A stretch of 54,621 nucleotides of DNA from Cyanophora paradoxa (lineage: Eukaryota > Glaucocystophyceae > Cyanophorales > Cyanophoraceae), in assembly GCA_004431415.1 (NCBI GenBank), contig QPMI01000303.1:1-54621 (forward strand). The letters run 5' to 3'. Each line of letters opens with the position of its first letter. Positions within the stretch are counted from its first letter, which is position 1. Under the pieces are notes generated by a model. That model worked only from the letters and a program-made list of their open reading frames with translations, did not search any database and was not told the DNA's origin. This document shows, in pieces, positions 10,101 to 21,971 of the stretch. The position numbers and the translations under genes were made by a program.

Positions 10101-13100
10101 GCCCCGCCCCGCCCTCCTGCTTCCTCTGCTCGGCGCCGCGCGCGAGCGAGCGAGCGGGTCGCGCGGGGCGCGCGCAGTACGACGGGCCGGTGCAAGTCTC
10201 GGTCTCGTTCAACGGGCAGCAGTTCGTGCCCCTCAAGCGCATCTTCAGCTACCACGGTGCCTGCCGGGGCCCTCCGGCGCTTCTCGGGGCCCCTCCCGCC
10301 GCCTCCTCCTCACCCGCCCTGCCTCTCCAGAGCCCATCAGGTGGCAGCGGCTCGACATCGCCGGCTTTGGCTACGAGCGGGGGTACGCGTCGCGGAGCCC
10401 GGACCGGTCGCCCTCGCCGGGGGCCGACAGCATGCACTCGGACGGGCGGCGTGCGTCCTCGCCGGGCCCGGCGGGGGCGGCGCTGGGGGTGGGGATGAGC
10501 CCGTCCCCCTCGCGGACGCTCTCGCGGGCGGCGACCTCGGCCGGCTCGCTGGGCGCCGCCGTCATGCCCCCGACCCGCCGCTCCGCCGCCGCCATGGCCG
10601 TCGTCACCCGCCGCCGTCCGCCCCCGCCCCCTCCCGCCTCTCCGCCTCCCTCCCCCCGACTTCCGGCGCAGTGTACCTGTTCGGGGGCGCGGGGGAGCCG
10701 AAGGAGACGCCGCTGCCGCCCGCCGCCTCCTCGAGCCTCGCCGCCTCCGCCGCCGCCGCCATCCAGGTCCCCGCGAGCAAGGAGGGAGGCGGGGGCGGCG
10801 CAGGGCGCGCCCGCTCACTCTCCTCCGTTGCGCGCAGGCGGCCTCCTCGGAGGGGGCCCTCGCGAGCAGGAACATCCTCACCGTGCGCCCTGCCCCCGCG
10901 CCATCTCTCACGCGAGCGCCCCCGAGCTCCCGCGCAGGACCTGTACATGTACGACATCGCGTTGCGGGAGTGGACGCGCCTGGCGACGTCGGGCGTGATG
11001 CCGCACCCGCGCCCGCACTGCCGCGCCGCCTTCCTCGGCCACCGCGTCTTCCTCTTCGGTGCGCGCCGGCGGCCCCCGCCGGCGCCGCCCCCGCCCCCAC
11101 GCCGACCTCGGGCGTGCGTGCAGGCGCGGGGTTCGGGTACGGGCCGGAGAGCACGGAGGTCGTCTACATCCTCGACACCAGTGCGCGCCCCCGGCAGCGC
11201 CCCCCTTCTTCTTCTTCGGTCCGGCGCCCTCACCCCGGGCGGCAGACACGCGCAAGTGGGAGGAGGTGCCGACGCGGGTCGCCGGGGGCCAGCCCTTCCC
11301 CAAGTTCACCGGCGCCGTCCTCGTCCAGGCCCGCCCCGTACCCCCTGCCAGCGCTCCGGTACCCCCCTGATCTCCGGGGGCTACAGCTGGCGCCGCACCG
11401 GCTGGCGCTCGTGGGGGGCACCGAGTTCCGCCCGACCCTCGCCACCCTGGACGCCGGTGCGGCCCCCGACCCTGCCCCCGGCCCGTTCCGCCCTCGTCTC
11501 ACGGGGCGGCGGCGCGGGGCAGAGGCGATGGAGTGGGCGCTGGAGGACGTGGAGCACCCCGCCCTCCTCGGCTCCCGCACCGCGCGCCCTCAATCCTCAT
11601 CACGCCCCCTCGCGCCGCTTGCTGAGGCCCCTGGGACGCAGGGCCACACGGCGACGCTCGTCTCGCGCCGCCTCTTCGTCTTCGGCGGCCGCCTCGCCCT
11701 CCAGGAGGCCCGCCCCGCGTGCGGCCGCCCTCCCACAAGCCCCGCTGACCGCGGCCCGCCCCGCAGGCCCGGCGGCCCCGCGGGGGCCCCGAGCCGCCCC
11801 CGCCGCCCCCCACCAACGACCTTCTCCTCCTAGACCTCGGTGCTGCCCGCCCCGCTCCCGCCCCGCCGCCCCCGCCCTCGCCTCGAGCCGCCCGGCAGAC
11901 GAGGAGAAGCTGACGTGGAACCGGCTGCGGCCCGGGGGCACGCCGCCCTCGGCCCGCACGGGCCACTGCGCCTGCCGCATCGGGCACCGCATGTGCGCTC
12001 CGGGAGCCCTGAGCTCTCAGCCCTGAGCGGGACGGGCGCCGCCCCCTCGCTCCGCCGAGCGGGCCCCTGGCGCAGATACATCTTCGGGGGCGAGGACGCG
12101 GCCGGGAGACAGCTCGCCGACCTCCACTGCCTCGACCTCAGTCCGCCCCCGCCCGCCCCCCGCCCGCCTCCGCCCCGAGGCGCCCGGCGTGCGAGCGAGG
12201 GCGGGGCGGCGGCAGAGTCGCTGGCGTGGAGCGAGGTGCACGTCTCCTCCCCGCCCGACTTCGGGTGCGCCGCCCCACCCCTCCGCGCCCCGCGGGCCTG
12301 GAGGGGCGGCGGGCAGGCCGACGGGGCGGGAGGAGGCGACGGCGTGCACGAGCAACAACACGCTCTTCGTCTTCGGCGGGTGGGACGGGCGGCAGCGCCT
12401 CGACGACATGTACGAGCTCCGCGTGGACGAGTCCGTCCGCTCCCAGAAGGAGGCCCGCCCCCCGCCCCGCCCTGCCAGGACCGGGCTGGGTCCGAGGGGC
12501 GTGCGCAGGTGCACGGGGCGGCGGGGGCGTTCGTGCTGGGGGCGCCGCCCTCGGCGCGCGCCGCGGCGGCGCACGCCCTCGTCGGCCGCTTCCTCTACGT
12601 CCACGGCGGCTACTTCGACGTCTGGCAGGCCCGCCCCGCCCCGCCCCGCCCCAGCGCCGACGCCCTGCGCCGGCGGCCGACGCCCCGCGGCAGAACGTGG
12701 CGGACATGCACCGCCTGAACCTCGACGCGCACGTCTGGGAGCCGGTGCCCTACGCGGGGGGGCCGGCCCCCGCCGCGCGGCACGGGCACACGGCGACGCT
12801 GGTGGGGCGGCGCCTCTTTGTTTTCGGGGGCGCCCTCGCCGCGGGGAAGGCCCTCAATGATCTCTCCCTCTTCGACCTCGGCCCGCCCCGCCCCGCCCCG
12901 GCCCGCCCGCCCCGCCCCGCCCCGGCCCCTCTGACCGCCCGCGGCGCTGGCCAGACACGGGGACCTGGTTCTGCCCCACGGCGACGGGCGACGTGCCGCC
13001 CCCCGTCTACGCCCACAGGCCCGCCCCCCGCCCGCAGCCCACCCGGCGGACCGCCCCAAGCGCTGACGCGTCCCCGCGCAGCGCGGTGCTGCGGGGCCGG

Positions 13101-14218
13101 AGCATCGTCGTGTACGGCGGGTGCGCCGCCCCGCCGCCTCCGCCCCGCCCCGCTCGCGATCGTCCGCTCACGCGGGTGCGCAGGTGCCACCAGATGCGCA
13201 AGACGGCCGACATCTACCTCCTCAACGTCGGCGAGCCCGACCCCTCCCCGCGCCCCCGCCCCCGCCCCCGCCCCGCGCCGGCTCCTCACGGGCCGGCGCC
13301 GCCCGCAGACACGTACGAGTGGCGCCTCGTCCAGGTGCTCCGCCCCCCCTCCCTCGCCCCCCTCCTTCCTCCCCCCTCACCCCCTCCCCCCGCAGACGAA
13401 GGGGGAGCGCCCGGAGCCGACGTTTGGGCACTCGGCGACGCTCCTCGAGGACGCCCGCACGATGCTCGTCTTCGGGTCCGCGCCCCCCGCCGCCCCCTCC
13501 TCCGCCCTCTTCGCCCCCCGGCGAGGCGAGCGGGGCCGGCGCCGCAGGGGCTGCACCCGTAAGGACGCCTTCTCCGACGCCGTCTACACCCTCGACCTCG
13601 GTACCCCCCCTCTCCTTCCTTTCCTCCCCTCCGCTTTCCTTCGCGAGACGCGGCCCCGGGGCGGCAGAGACGCTGACGTGGCGGCGCGAGGAGCTCCTCG
13701 GGCGGACGCCCTCGGGCCGCATGGCGCGCCCGCCCCTTGAGAGCCGCCCCAGTCGCCCGCCCCGCGGGGCTCTCACGCCTCGCCGCCCGCCCGCGCAGGG
13801 CCACACCTGCGTGCTCTACGGCGGCCGGCGCCTGCTGCTCTTCGGCGGGCACGCCGCCGGCGACCGCGCCTCCAACGACGACCTCTGGGTACGCGGTTCT
13901 CGCCGAGGGGTACGCGGCGCTCGCTGAGAGGCGGGGGCAGGTGCTGGACCTGGAGAAGCGGGAGTGGCGGGAGCGGAGCGGGGCGCGGTGGCGGGGCCTG
14001 CTGGCCGGCCGCTGGTGGCACGCCGCCGCCCTCTCCGACTGCATGCTCGTCCTCTTCGGCGGCCAGGCCCGCCCCGCCCCGCCCCGCCCCGCCCCCCGCC
14101 GCCGCCTCTGATCCGTGCCGGCCTCTGACCTCGGCGCGGGCGCGCGGGGCGGCAGAGCTCGGCGTGGAAGTTCCTGAACGACGTGTACACCATCTGCTGC
14201 TGCGAGGCCTGCCTCTAG
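7113..14218 (+). CDS. Large IPT/TIG-domain and kelch-repeat protein
   Basis: The gene opens with a Lys-rich N-terminus (MAKGEASPKGKAGKGGKKPK). The first third contains a segment resembling an IPT/TIG fold (FNDPTPRFGPSSGGTVVEVS near 8260-8320) and a clearer one at about 9800-10255: LDMEPTSGPVTGGTNVLITG, then RFVDTGLVAVEIFDGS, YAVRFVTPSC and VSVSFNGQQFVPLKRIFSYH. A Ser/Pro linker (10380-10610) leads into a long kelch series to the end: VYLFGGAGEP, RVFLFG, RRLFVFGGRLALQEA, YIFGGEDAAGRQLADLHCLDL, TLFVFGGWDGRQRLDDMYEL, FLYVHGGYFDV, RRLFVFGGALAAGKALNDLS, SIVVYGGC, TMLVFG, RLLLFGGHAAGDRASNDDLW and MLVLFGGQ. This is enough for at least one, probably two, six-bladed propellers. Introns are numerous, and some use GC donors (12629-12693). 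No signal peptide or membrane segment is seen. Function is unknown; kelch propellers usually bind proteins. A split into two genes near 10.6 kb is possible, but the frames run through. Confidence 0.8.
12629..12693 (+). other. GC-AG intron between two kelch blades
   Basis: Donor CAG|GCCCGC and acceptor CAG|AAC. Removal joins GGYFDVWQ to NVADMHRLNL, which restores a standard kelch blade (GG...N..Y.L...W). Confidence 0.8.
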
Positions 14219-15409
14219 CCTGGCGCCCACTCGGCCCCGCTGGAGCGCGGCCCCAGGCCTCCACCCGCACATCCCCTCCTACCTCTGCCCTAGATCTCCC
14301 CGTCCTTCAATTCAAGCAACAGTCTTCCTGAAGAGATGTACAAATGTTGGTCGCGGATCGGAACTCGGGATCCGGCCGGGGCGGGAACCCCCTCCCCGCC
14401 CACCCTCACGTGCACGTGCACGCCCCCCAACTTCGCGTGCACGCTGGCCCTGCCGGTGCCCTGAATATTTACGAGGTGGGGACCCGCCGGAGGCCCTGAG
14501 CTCGAGGAGGGGACTGGACTCGGCCAGCTGCCCCCAGTTCGAAACTAAATTTATTTATAATATTAATATAATTACAAGCAGAAATCAGTTGCGAATCATT
14601 GAATCCGGATCCAGAAGCTAAACACATGAAGCAAAAGAGCACCGATACAATTCCAAGCTTTGAGACCGCGCTAGCTATAGATATCTGCGTAAACGAATAC
14701 GTAAGCCTGCAAGTAATCCGATTTACCGTCGAACCTGCCCAAAACTAAAAAACATTGCATCGAGACTAGACTGCGTGCTAGCCTCTTAAGCTTCGCCATT
14801 AAGTTAAAAAAAAAACAGACACTAGGCTTCCCCTGTGGGCATTGCCTAGAAGCGTACACGTTCCTATTGCGCTACAAGATCGGATTGGATCTGCTAACAA
14901 AATTGGAATCAAAGCGTGCCGATGAGTTTGCTACTTAAGCTTGAAACTTCTGCATGCGAAGTGTACAATGACGCCACCGAGACAGGTGATATCGATCAGG
15001 ACAGTGGTGCCACAAAGTCAGGCACGGACTCAGTGAACCGATCTGGAAAGGAAGAGACGAAAGCTCTGGCTGACGGTCATGCCACTGAATCACCACACAG
15101 GAAACAGGGAACTCGCACGAGGGTCATGGCAGATAAGAACAAGATATAAAGGCTTCGAAAGGCGCCATCAGAAACGGGAAACTTGCTACATGCACTGCAC
15201 ATTTACAACTGCACTACACAGAGGCTGTACAATTCAACGCTGATGAGCTGCGGAGGCCCGGGGGCCGGGGATAAGCGGGGGAAACGCGTAGACGTTTGCT
15301 GGGGGTGCCGGGACTGAGGCACGACTAAGGGAAACATACACGTGCACGGGAAAGCCGGCCCGCTAACCAGGGCTGGGCTGAGCGGCCGGCTTCGAGCTCG
15401 GGGGGGCCG
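14219..15409. other. Intergenic region between convergent genes
   Basis: This 1.2 kb region is markedly AT-richer than its surroundings and lies between the 3' ends of the kelch gene and a minus-strand hypothetical. It contains AATATTAATATAATTA-like sequence near 14554 and the recurrent CTAGCTATAG motif at 14671-14680. One short open frame is listed separately. No RNA gene was recognised. Confidence 0.55.
14922..15149 (+). CDS. Possible small protein, 75 residues
   Basis: An uninterrupted frame from ATG 14922 reads MSLLLKLETSACEVYNDATE and then a hydrophilic Asp/Ser/Thr-rich sequence ending VMADKNKI. In this AT-richer stretch an open frame of this size is less trivial than in the GC-rich exons, but there is no intron, homology or domain support. 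It could be a terminal exon or chance. Confidence 0.2.
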   Translation: MSLLLKLETSACEVYNDATETGDIDQDSGATKSGTDSVNRSGKEETKALADGHATESPHRKQGTRTRVMADKNKI

Positions 15410-16752
15410 CTAGAGGCCGCCGCAGGGGAGGCTGGGCCGGCGGGCGGGGACGGCGACGGGAGCCGAGCGGCCGAGGGCCGGGGGCGGGAGCATGCCGCAG
15501 GGGACCGGGGGCCCCGCCTCCTCCTCCTCGTCGTCGTCGTCGAGGGTGACGTCGTCCCAGGCGGGGGCGCCGGCGCTGAAGTCGCTGAGGTCGGCCTCGT
15601 CGCCCGAGTCGACCTCCTCGTCCGACGCCCGCGGGGAGCGCAGGCGGGCCCCCGCGAGGAGGCCCCAGTCGGGCGAGGCCGGCGGCGGCGTCAGCGCCTC
15701 CTCCATGTCCATCCGGAAGACCCCGGAGGCTGCCACGCGGAGGCCGAAGTCAGCGCCGGCGGGCGGGGGGGGGGGGGGGGGCGAGGGGAGGGGCGCCCGG
15801 GCGCACCGACGGCGGCGCTGTAGATGCGGCCGCGGGAGGCGACGGGGGGCAGGGCGAGCTCCGGCAGCGAGCGCCGCCGCTGCGTGTGCCGCGCCGGGGG
15901 CCGCCCGGGGAGGGCCTCGGGGCAGGAGCCGACGGAGTAGCGCCGGGCACGGGCCTGCTTGGGCGGCGTCGGGGCCCGCGGGGAGGCCTCGCGGTCGGGG
16001 GACTCGTCGGCCGAGGGGATGGGGTCGAGCCGCGGCGCCGGCGGCGGCGTCAGCAGCTCGTGCCCGTCGCCGAGGGCCTCGGGGGCCGGGGTCGGCCGCC
16101 GGCCGGGCGGGCGCGGGCTGAAGCCTTCGCAGATGTCGCAGGCGCAGTCGAGGGCCCAGTGGCGGCGGCAGAAGCGGCTGAGGGGCCGCATGAGGAGGGC
16201 GGAGATGGCGGGGCCGTCCAGTGGCGTGCTCGAGGCGAGCGCCCACTTCTCCAGCGCCTCCGAGTACCTGCCAGCGCCCGCCGCTCTCAGCTCGGGGCGG
16301 GCGGGAGGGAGGGAGGGGGTGCGCCTCCGGGCCGCACCGGCAGATCAAGAGGAGGACGGCGACGGCGGTGCGGCGGTTGAGGCCGAGGCACGGGGAGGAG
16401 AGGATGCGCATCATCATGGGGATGGGCATCCACTCCAGCGCATCCTCGTCGCCGGCGAGGGACCCGACGTGTGCTGCGCCGCATGAGGCGGGAGGAACTC
16501 GAGCGAGGCGGGGCCGCGGCGGGGGCGCGGTGGCGGCGCACCGGCGATGAGGGCGAGCTCGCCGCTGACGCAGTGGCAGAAGAGATTCGCGGAGCGGTCG
16601 TTTGGCGCGTGGCGCGCGAGGTGCTCGCGCAGGAGCCGGGCCGCGTGGCGCGGGAGCTCCGCCTCGGGGATGTCCCGCTGGGCGACGGCCCACGCCTCGC
16701 AGCCGGCGCAGGGCGCGCCCGAGGCCTCCAGGGACGGCGCCACCATGACCAT
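15410..16752 (-). CDS. Hypothetical protein with acidic C-terminal tail
   Basis: The ATG at 16752 starts MVMVAPSLEASGAPCAGCEA. Exon 1 contains ARLLREHLARHAPNDRSANL and a CHC motif. The intron after ELALIA (GTGCGC donor) joins it to HVGSLAGDEDALEWMPIPM, then RILSSPCLGLNRRTAVAVLL and, over a second intron, YSEALEKWALASSTPLDG and RFCRRHWALDCACDICEGF. The second half is low complexity, with Pro/Ser and Arg-Ser stretches (RRYSVGSCPEAL, RRRSLPELALP) that look like phosphorylation sites, and ends in a strongly acidic block (DDVTLDDDDEEEE) before a Pro-rich tail. Several Cys pairs in the first half hint at metal binding, but the spacing fits no family I know. Function unknown. Confidence 0.6.
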
Positions 16753-16916
16753 GTTATGTTCAAGAAGGCAGCCGGCGGCTCGACGGCGGCGGGTCGGCGT
16801 GCGCTTGATGAAGCCGTCTAAGCTTCACCAGCAGGAAGGATCTAACGTAGGAGGCGGATGCGGTTTTCGCTGTTCGCATGTACACGGACGCAAGAGCGGC
16901 GATGTGAGAATGAGGG

Positions 16917-16939
16917 CTGCTGCTGCTGCTGCTGCTGCT
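16917..16939. repeat. CTG trinucleotide microsatellite
   Basis: Seven to eight uninterrupted CTG/TGC units upstream of the minus-strand hypothetical gene. It is not in a supported coding frame. Confidence 0.9.
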
Positions 16940-17769
16940 CGTAAAAGTACGTATACTGCGCCCGGCGCCGGCTGCTGGGCGGTCCAACTGGTCGCTCCAA
17001 GTCACGTGGCGGCCTGCTGACGCGGCTGACGGCGAGTTGTCGGCGAAGCAGATAAGTTACAATGGGCCGTTGATATATGAAGCGGTCTTCAAGCAGGTCG
17101 CCGTACGGTCGGCTGCTCAGTACTCCCGCAGTGCTGCGGTGACAACAGGCCTAGGGTGCAGATAGCTATACGGCTGCAAGCTTCCTCAATGTGGCCCGTT
17201 ATCGGTTGCCAGCGATGCAGGCAAAAGGCCTTATATAAGGCGACAAGGTCAAAGGAGCATGCCGTGACGGCGCCGGCGGCGGCGGAAGTCGAACCGCTTC
17301 AAGCTCAACTCGGAGGCTGTCATGATCAGAGCCGGCGCTATGCATGTTTCCCATACGGGCGAGTGCGATCTGATCAAGATAAAGCGCTGGTGCTTGAGCA
17401 AGTCCCGCCGAACCGCCTCTTGCCCAAGGTCGTGGCAAAGTGCCTGTACCCGGGTTATGTGACGCAACCGGAGGAATTCGATTCCCGCTCAGCGCCGGCG
17501 CCGCTGCGCCGCCGCACGTGCACTGCAGCTGCGCATCCGGGCAGCAGAGGGTTGCTGCAGCTGGCTTTAACGAGCCCGCTTCGCCTGGCATGCCGCAGTG
17601 CGCATGCGCATGCGCATGCTCGCTGAGTCATGATCATGGACGTCGACTGCCCGGCGGCCGCGCGCCGGCGTGCCACGGTACATGCACCCAGCATGCGCAT
17701 CTATTTTGATCCGAGCCCGAGTGCTGTCACAGTCACTGAGTGTGCGCGTGCGTTCGCCAAAACGCCGAA

Positions 17770-17813
17770 ATGCCAAAACGTGTTTGAAGTAACGCCAAAA
17801 CGCGTTTGAAATG
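17770..17813. repeat. Short tandem repeat, two 22-base units
   Basis: Two near-identical adjacent units share the core GCCAAAACGYGTTTGAA. A third partial core (CGCCAAAACG) precedes them at about 17756. Confidence 0.8.
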
Positions 17814-18224
17814 TCGCCAGAAGTGTTAAATCCGTTCGATCCCTTGAAATGGCGCCGGCTAGCGGAGGCCGAGAGAGCCTCAGAAAGGTCGCGAGCCGCG
17901 AATTTCCCGCGGCCGGGCCGCCGGGGCTTCCTAGGCCTCGAGCTCATGATCAGTCTCCTCGCGATCGGCGGCCGCGCGGCGCGCCCGCCGAGTCCGACGC
18001 TCGCATCAGCGGACCTGCGCGCGGCGCGGGTCCCGGAATCAGGCCGAGGATCCCGAGGAACAGAGCGGAAGGGCCGGGGGGCGAGCGATATACACATGAT
18101 TATCGAATCTCGTGCTCGGAGGGGCCTAGGGCCTAGGGGGCCGGGGCGCCCAGAAAAGGCCCCCGCCCGCCCAGCGTGGGGCACAGAGCTCGGGCGGCTC
18201 TAGCGGGGTCGCCGGCCCCCGAGT

Positions 18225-21200
18225 CTAAGAGGGTGCCCTCCACAAGGCCGGGACGGCGCCGGGGCGGGGCGGGCCGGGGCGGGGCACCTGGAGGACGCCG
18301 GCGGCGACGAGCTTCTGGATGCGCGCCACGATCGTCGGGTCCCGCATGTAGCTCTGCGCCGCCTTCGGGTCCTGCGCCCCCGCACCGTGCCCCGTCGGAG
18401 GCAGGGGGGGGGGGGGGAAGGGTTGGAGGGGAAGGGGTACCGTCTTCATGTTCTCGAGGATGGTCTGCATCATGGGGTCCGAGAGGATGGACTGCGGGGG
18501 GCGGGGCGTGAGCACGGGTACGGGACCGAGGGGAGGGATACGGGGCGGGGTACCTGGATCTCGGGGTCGGCCATGGCCTTGGCGAGGCGCTCCTTGTCGC
18601 CCTGCGTCTCGTTCATCGCCCGCACCTGCGAGAGACGCCGGCGGGAGACGTCAGCGCCCCCGCCCGGCGCCCCTCATCCGCCCCTCATCCGCCCCCACGC
18701 CCCCCGCCCCCGGCGCGCCGTCTGCATGATGCCGTCCTTGATCTCCTCGTTCTCGGGGTCCAGCTCCAGCGCCTGCGCGCGCCCCCGCCCCCGTCGGCGC
18801 CAGCAGCGCGGGGCCGCCCCGCGGGGCCCTGGGAGGCGCGCGCGGGCGCACGTGCTGGTAGGCCTCGAGGGCCTTGTGGTACTCCTTCCCGTAGTAGAGG
18901 ATCCCCGCCCTCCGCACCAGCGCCTTCCCTGCGCCCCACGCCTCGGCCTCGGCGGGGCGGGGCGGGGCGGGGCGGGGGCGGGCGGACCGAACTTGGGGTC
19001 GAGCTTGAGGGCCTCGTCGCAGTCCTGCGGGGCGGGGGCGGGGCGCGTGAGGGGCCCGCGGGGGAGCGGCGGGGAGGGAGGGGGCGGGGCGCACGCGCTC
19101 GGCGAGCTTGAACTCGCCCAGCTTGCAGTAGGCCGAGGCGCGGTTTGAGTAGAAGACCGGCTCCTGCGCCCCGCCCCCGCCTCAGCGCGGCCGGGGCGGG
19201 GGCCCGGCCGGCCCGGCGCGCCTTGGGGTTGCGGCGGATGGCCTCCGTGTAGGCCTTGACGGCGCCTGCGGGGCGGGGGCGGGCCCGCCCGTCAGCTCCG
19301 TGGACTCTGCGGGGGGGGACGGGGAGGCCTCGCACCGGGGTAGTCGGCGGCCTTGAAGAGGGCGTTGCCCTTCTCCTTCTCCTCCTGGGCCTTGGCGGGG
19401 TCCAGGTACGCCTCCTCGTCCCGCTTCTGCTTAATCCTCTTCACCTGCGCGCCGGCGAGCCCGCTCGGACCGCGGCCCTCGGGGCGCCGCCTGCGGGCGC
19501 GCCTCCTGGAGCTTCTTGTAGACGTCGTCGGCCTTGTGCTCGCTCAGGCTCTTCTCGTAGTACTTGATCGCCTGCGCGCCCCGGCCCTCAGCACCGGGCC
19601 GGGGCGGGGCCGGCGGGGGAGCGCGCGCGCCTCCTCGAGGTTGTCCTGCTTCTGCCGCGCGGTCCCGATGCGCGCCAGCGCCCTGCCGCCCCCCAGCGCG
19701 TCAGCCCGCAGAAGCGACCGCCGAGCAGAGGAGGGCGGGGCGGGGCGGGGCGCGCTTGGCGATGTTCTTGAAGTCGGCGCGGTGGGAGCGGCCGACGTCG
19801 ACGGCCGTCAGGCAGTCCGCCACGCACGCCTCGTAGTTCCCTGCCGCCGGCGTGAGGCGAGGCGCCGCTGGGGGAGGCGCGCGCGCGCCGAGCACCGGTC
19901 TCGAAGTGGACGGCGGCGCGGTTGGTGAGGAAGGACATCTCCGCGTCGTCCAGCTCGATCGCCTGCGCCCCGCACGCACCCCCGCTCGGCTCCCTGTCTT
20001 CCCTTCGCTCTTCTGGGGCGGGGGCGGGGACCTTGGAGTAGTGGGCGAGGGCCTCCTCGAAGCGCCGCGCCTTGTACGCCGCGTTCCCCTTCTCCTTCTC
20101 CTCCAGCGCCTCCTTCTTCTTCGGGTCCACCGGCTGCCCGGCCCCGTGAGACGCGAAGGCGCTGCTCAGCCGCGCGCCGGCGCCGGCGCCGGCCGCACCG
20201 CCTCGGGCTCCTTCTTCTCGGGGGCGCGCGGCTTGGGCGGCGAGGCGTGCCGCGGCGGCGGCGCCGGCGCCTCCTCCTCCATCGCCTGCGCGCGGCCGGT
20301 CGTCGGTGGAGCGCGGGCGGGGCGCGGGGCGGCGGGGCGCGCACGTCGAAGTTGCCGCTCGGGTCGGCCGTCGTCACCTGCGCGCAGCGGAGGCGCGCGT
20401 GGGCCCCGGCGCGGAGTCCCTGAACGCAGGGGGAGGGGAGGGCGTTCTCACCTTGACGCCCATGAGGGAGCTGAGGAGCTGGAGGATGCGGGGGTCCTGC
20501 AGGTGCCTGCGCCCCGGCCCGCCCCTCGGCGCCGGCCCCTCGAGGCCGGGGCGCGGGGCCGGCCGCTCACGCACTTGCCGAGGTTCTTGGGGTCGCGCTG
20601 CAGGTCCTCCACGGCCGCCCGGAAGGACGGGTCCGCCAGGTGCTTCGCCAGCTGCGGGTTCGCCGCGATCTGGGGGGAGGGGGTACGTCAGCGTGCGCTC
20701 GTTCCGGGGTGCGGGGTACCGCACCTTGCCGAAGAGGTCGCCCTGGAACATGTTCGCGAAGGTGGCGCCCTGCGGGGTGCGCCGCGCGGCTCGCTCGGGG
20801 GTACGGCGGGAGCCGGGGCGCGGCGGGGGGTACGGCGCGCGCCATGTCGGTGCCCCCCATAAGAGCGTCCTCGGCTTCCTGGAGGCCCTCCTGGAGCTGG
20901 GCGTTCTGCGCGGGGGGTACGGTTCTCGCCCGGCCCTCGCTCGCGGGGGGGTACACGGCGCGGCGCACGCTCGGGTCGTGCTTCAGGCCCTCCTTGTACG
21001 CCTTCACGGCGTCCTGCGGGGTCCGGGCGTGTCAGCGGGACGGCGCGCCGGGCGCCGGGCGCTGCCCGTGCCTTGTATTCGCCGAGCTGCGAACGACATG
21101 CGTCAGCGGCGCGGCGGCGCGGCGCGTGCAGATTTCGCTGTTCATACCTTGTAGTGAGCGAGGCCCTTGCGCGAGTAACCCTGCGGGGCGGCCGCGGCCG

Positions 21201-21600
21201 GTCAGCGGGCTGCCGAAGCCTTGCGCGCGGTTGGACGCGAGGTGCCGCGCGCGTCGAACCTTCGCCCAGTCCGGCTTGATGGAGCAGCACTTCTCCGCAT
21301 CGCCCAGAGCCTCCTTGAACTTGTTGAGGCCGGCGTAGGCCGCCGACCGGTTGCTGCCGAACATTCGATCCGGGTCGCGCGGCGGGCGCGGGCGACGGCG
21401 GCGGTGGGGCGTGCCTGTAGAGGACGTGGTTGCTCGGGTCGTGCTGGATCGCCTCGCTGAAGTGCTGCACGGCCTCGTCGAAGCGCTGCGCCGAGAAGGC
21501 CTGCCCCCAGCGCGTCAGCGCTCCGTCGGACTGCGGCCGCGGCGTACGGCGCACCTCATTGCCCTTGGCCTTGGCTGCGTTCGCCTGCGCGCGCGTATGA
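18225..21600 (-). CDS. STI1: STI1/HOP Hsp70-Hsp90 organising co-chaperone
   Basis: STI1/HOP bridges Hsp70 and Hsp90 through three TPR domains separated by DP (STI1) motifs. All parts are visible in order. TPR1: ANAAKAKGNE, RFDEAVQHFSEAIQHDPSNH, SNRSAAYAGLNKFKEALGDA, AYKEGLKHDPS. DP1: FANMFQGDLFGKV, AANPQLAKHLADPSFRAAVE, ILQLLSSLMGVKV. TPR2A: EKEKGNAAYKARRFEEALAH, FLTNRAAVHFETGNYEACVA, ADFKNIAK, EEAIKYYEKSLSEHK. TPR2B: EEKEKGNALFKAADY, VKAYTEAIRRNPK, SNRASAYCKLGEFKLAERDC, LDPENEEIKDGI. DP2: LAKAMADPEIQ, ILSDPMMQTILENMK, AQSYMRDPTIVARIQKLVAA. At least fifteen short introns interrupt it. The initiating exon was not found: the frame ANAAK begins just after an acceptor, with no in-frame ATG in that exon. 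The last few codons after VLQ are also uncertain, so both ends are approximate. Confidence 0.93.
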
Positions 21601-21920
21601 GGGGCAGGGCCGGCGGGGCGGGAGGCGATGGGCGAATGGAGCCAGCAGCGCGGCCCAGGCGCGTGCGCCACGCATCTAGCGTCCCGGCGCGCTGCAGCTA
21701 AAGGAATCAGTTTCGAAGCGGTCGCACCAGATCGACGTTTGTCATCGCGGATGGACGCTTGTCGGGATGGAAGCTGCCAGAATGTTCAGTGGGTTCAGCG
21801 GGTGCTGGTGCTCGCGTCGCGCTGTTCCGCGAATCAGCAGAGGAGGCGGGCCGCGCGGCGGGCGTGCGTGGCGGTCACCCTGAGAAGCGTCGCGAACAGG
21901 ACAAATGCAAATGAGGAAGG
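21601..21920. promoter_or_regulatory. Region upstream of STI1
   Basis: This 0.3 kb stretch should contain the STI1 promoter and its short first coding exon. I could not place either with confidence. No heat-shock element array was recognised. Confidence 0.3.
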
Positions 21921-21955
21921 GACCGCGCGGAGAGTCGAACCCCCGTCCGCAAAAA
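21921..21955 (-). pseudogene. tRNA 3'-end-like relic (T-arm with B-box)
   Basis: On the minus strand this reads GCGGACGGGGGTTCGACTCT, a near-perfect T-arm/B-box, followed by a CGCGGTCC acceptor-like end. No matching 5' half precedes it: the bases just upstream belong to tRNA-Gly and its T5 terminator. It therefore looks like a truncated tRNA or a tRNA-derived fragment. Confidence 0.35.
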
Positions 21956-21971
21956 GGACTGGCAGCAAGAG

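Larger units (their letters stand above)
16753..18224. other. Intergenic region with microsatellite and palindromes
   Basis: About 1.45 kb lies between the starts and ends of two minus-strand genes. It holds a CTG trinucleotide run (16917-16939), a short tandem repeat (17770-17813), an alternating CGCATG run near 17600-17625, and CATGATCATG/CATGATCAG palindromes at 17629 and 17946. No convincing gene was found, although a terminal exon of STI1 could extend into its right edge. Confidence 0.5.

Noticed and set aside
15759-15800. Possible CRISPR-like or mobile-element structure around poly-G tracts
   Set aside because: Single homopolymers inside introns, without regularly spaced repeats, terminal inverted repeats or target-site duplications.
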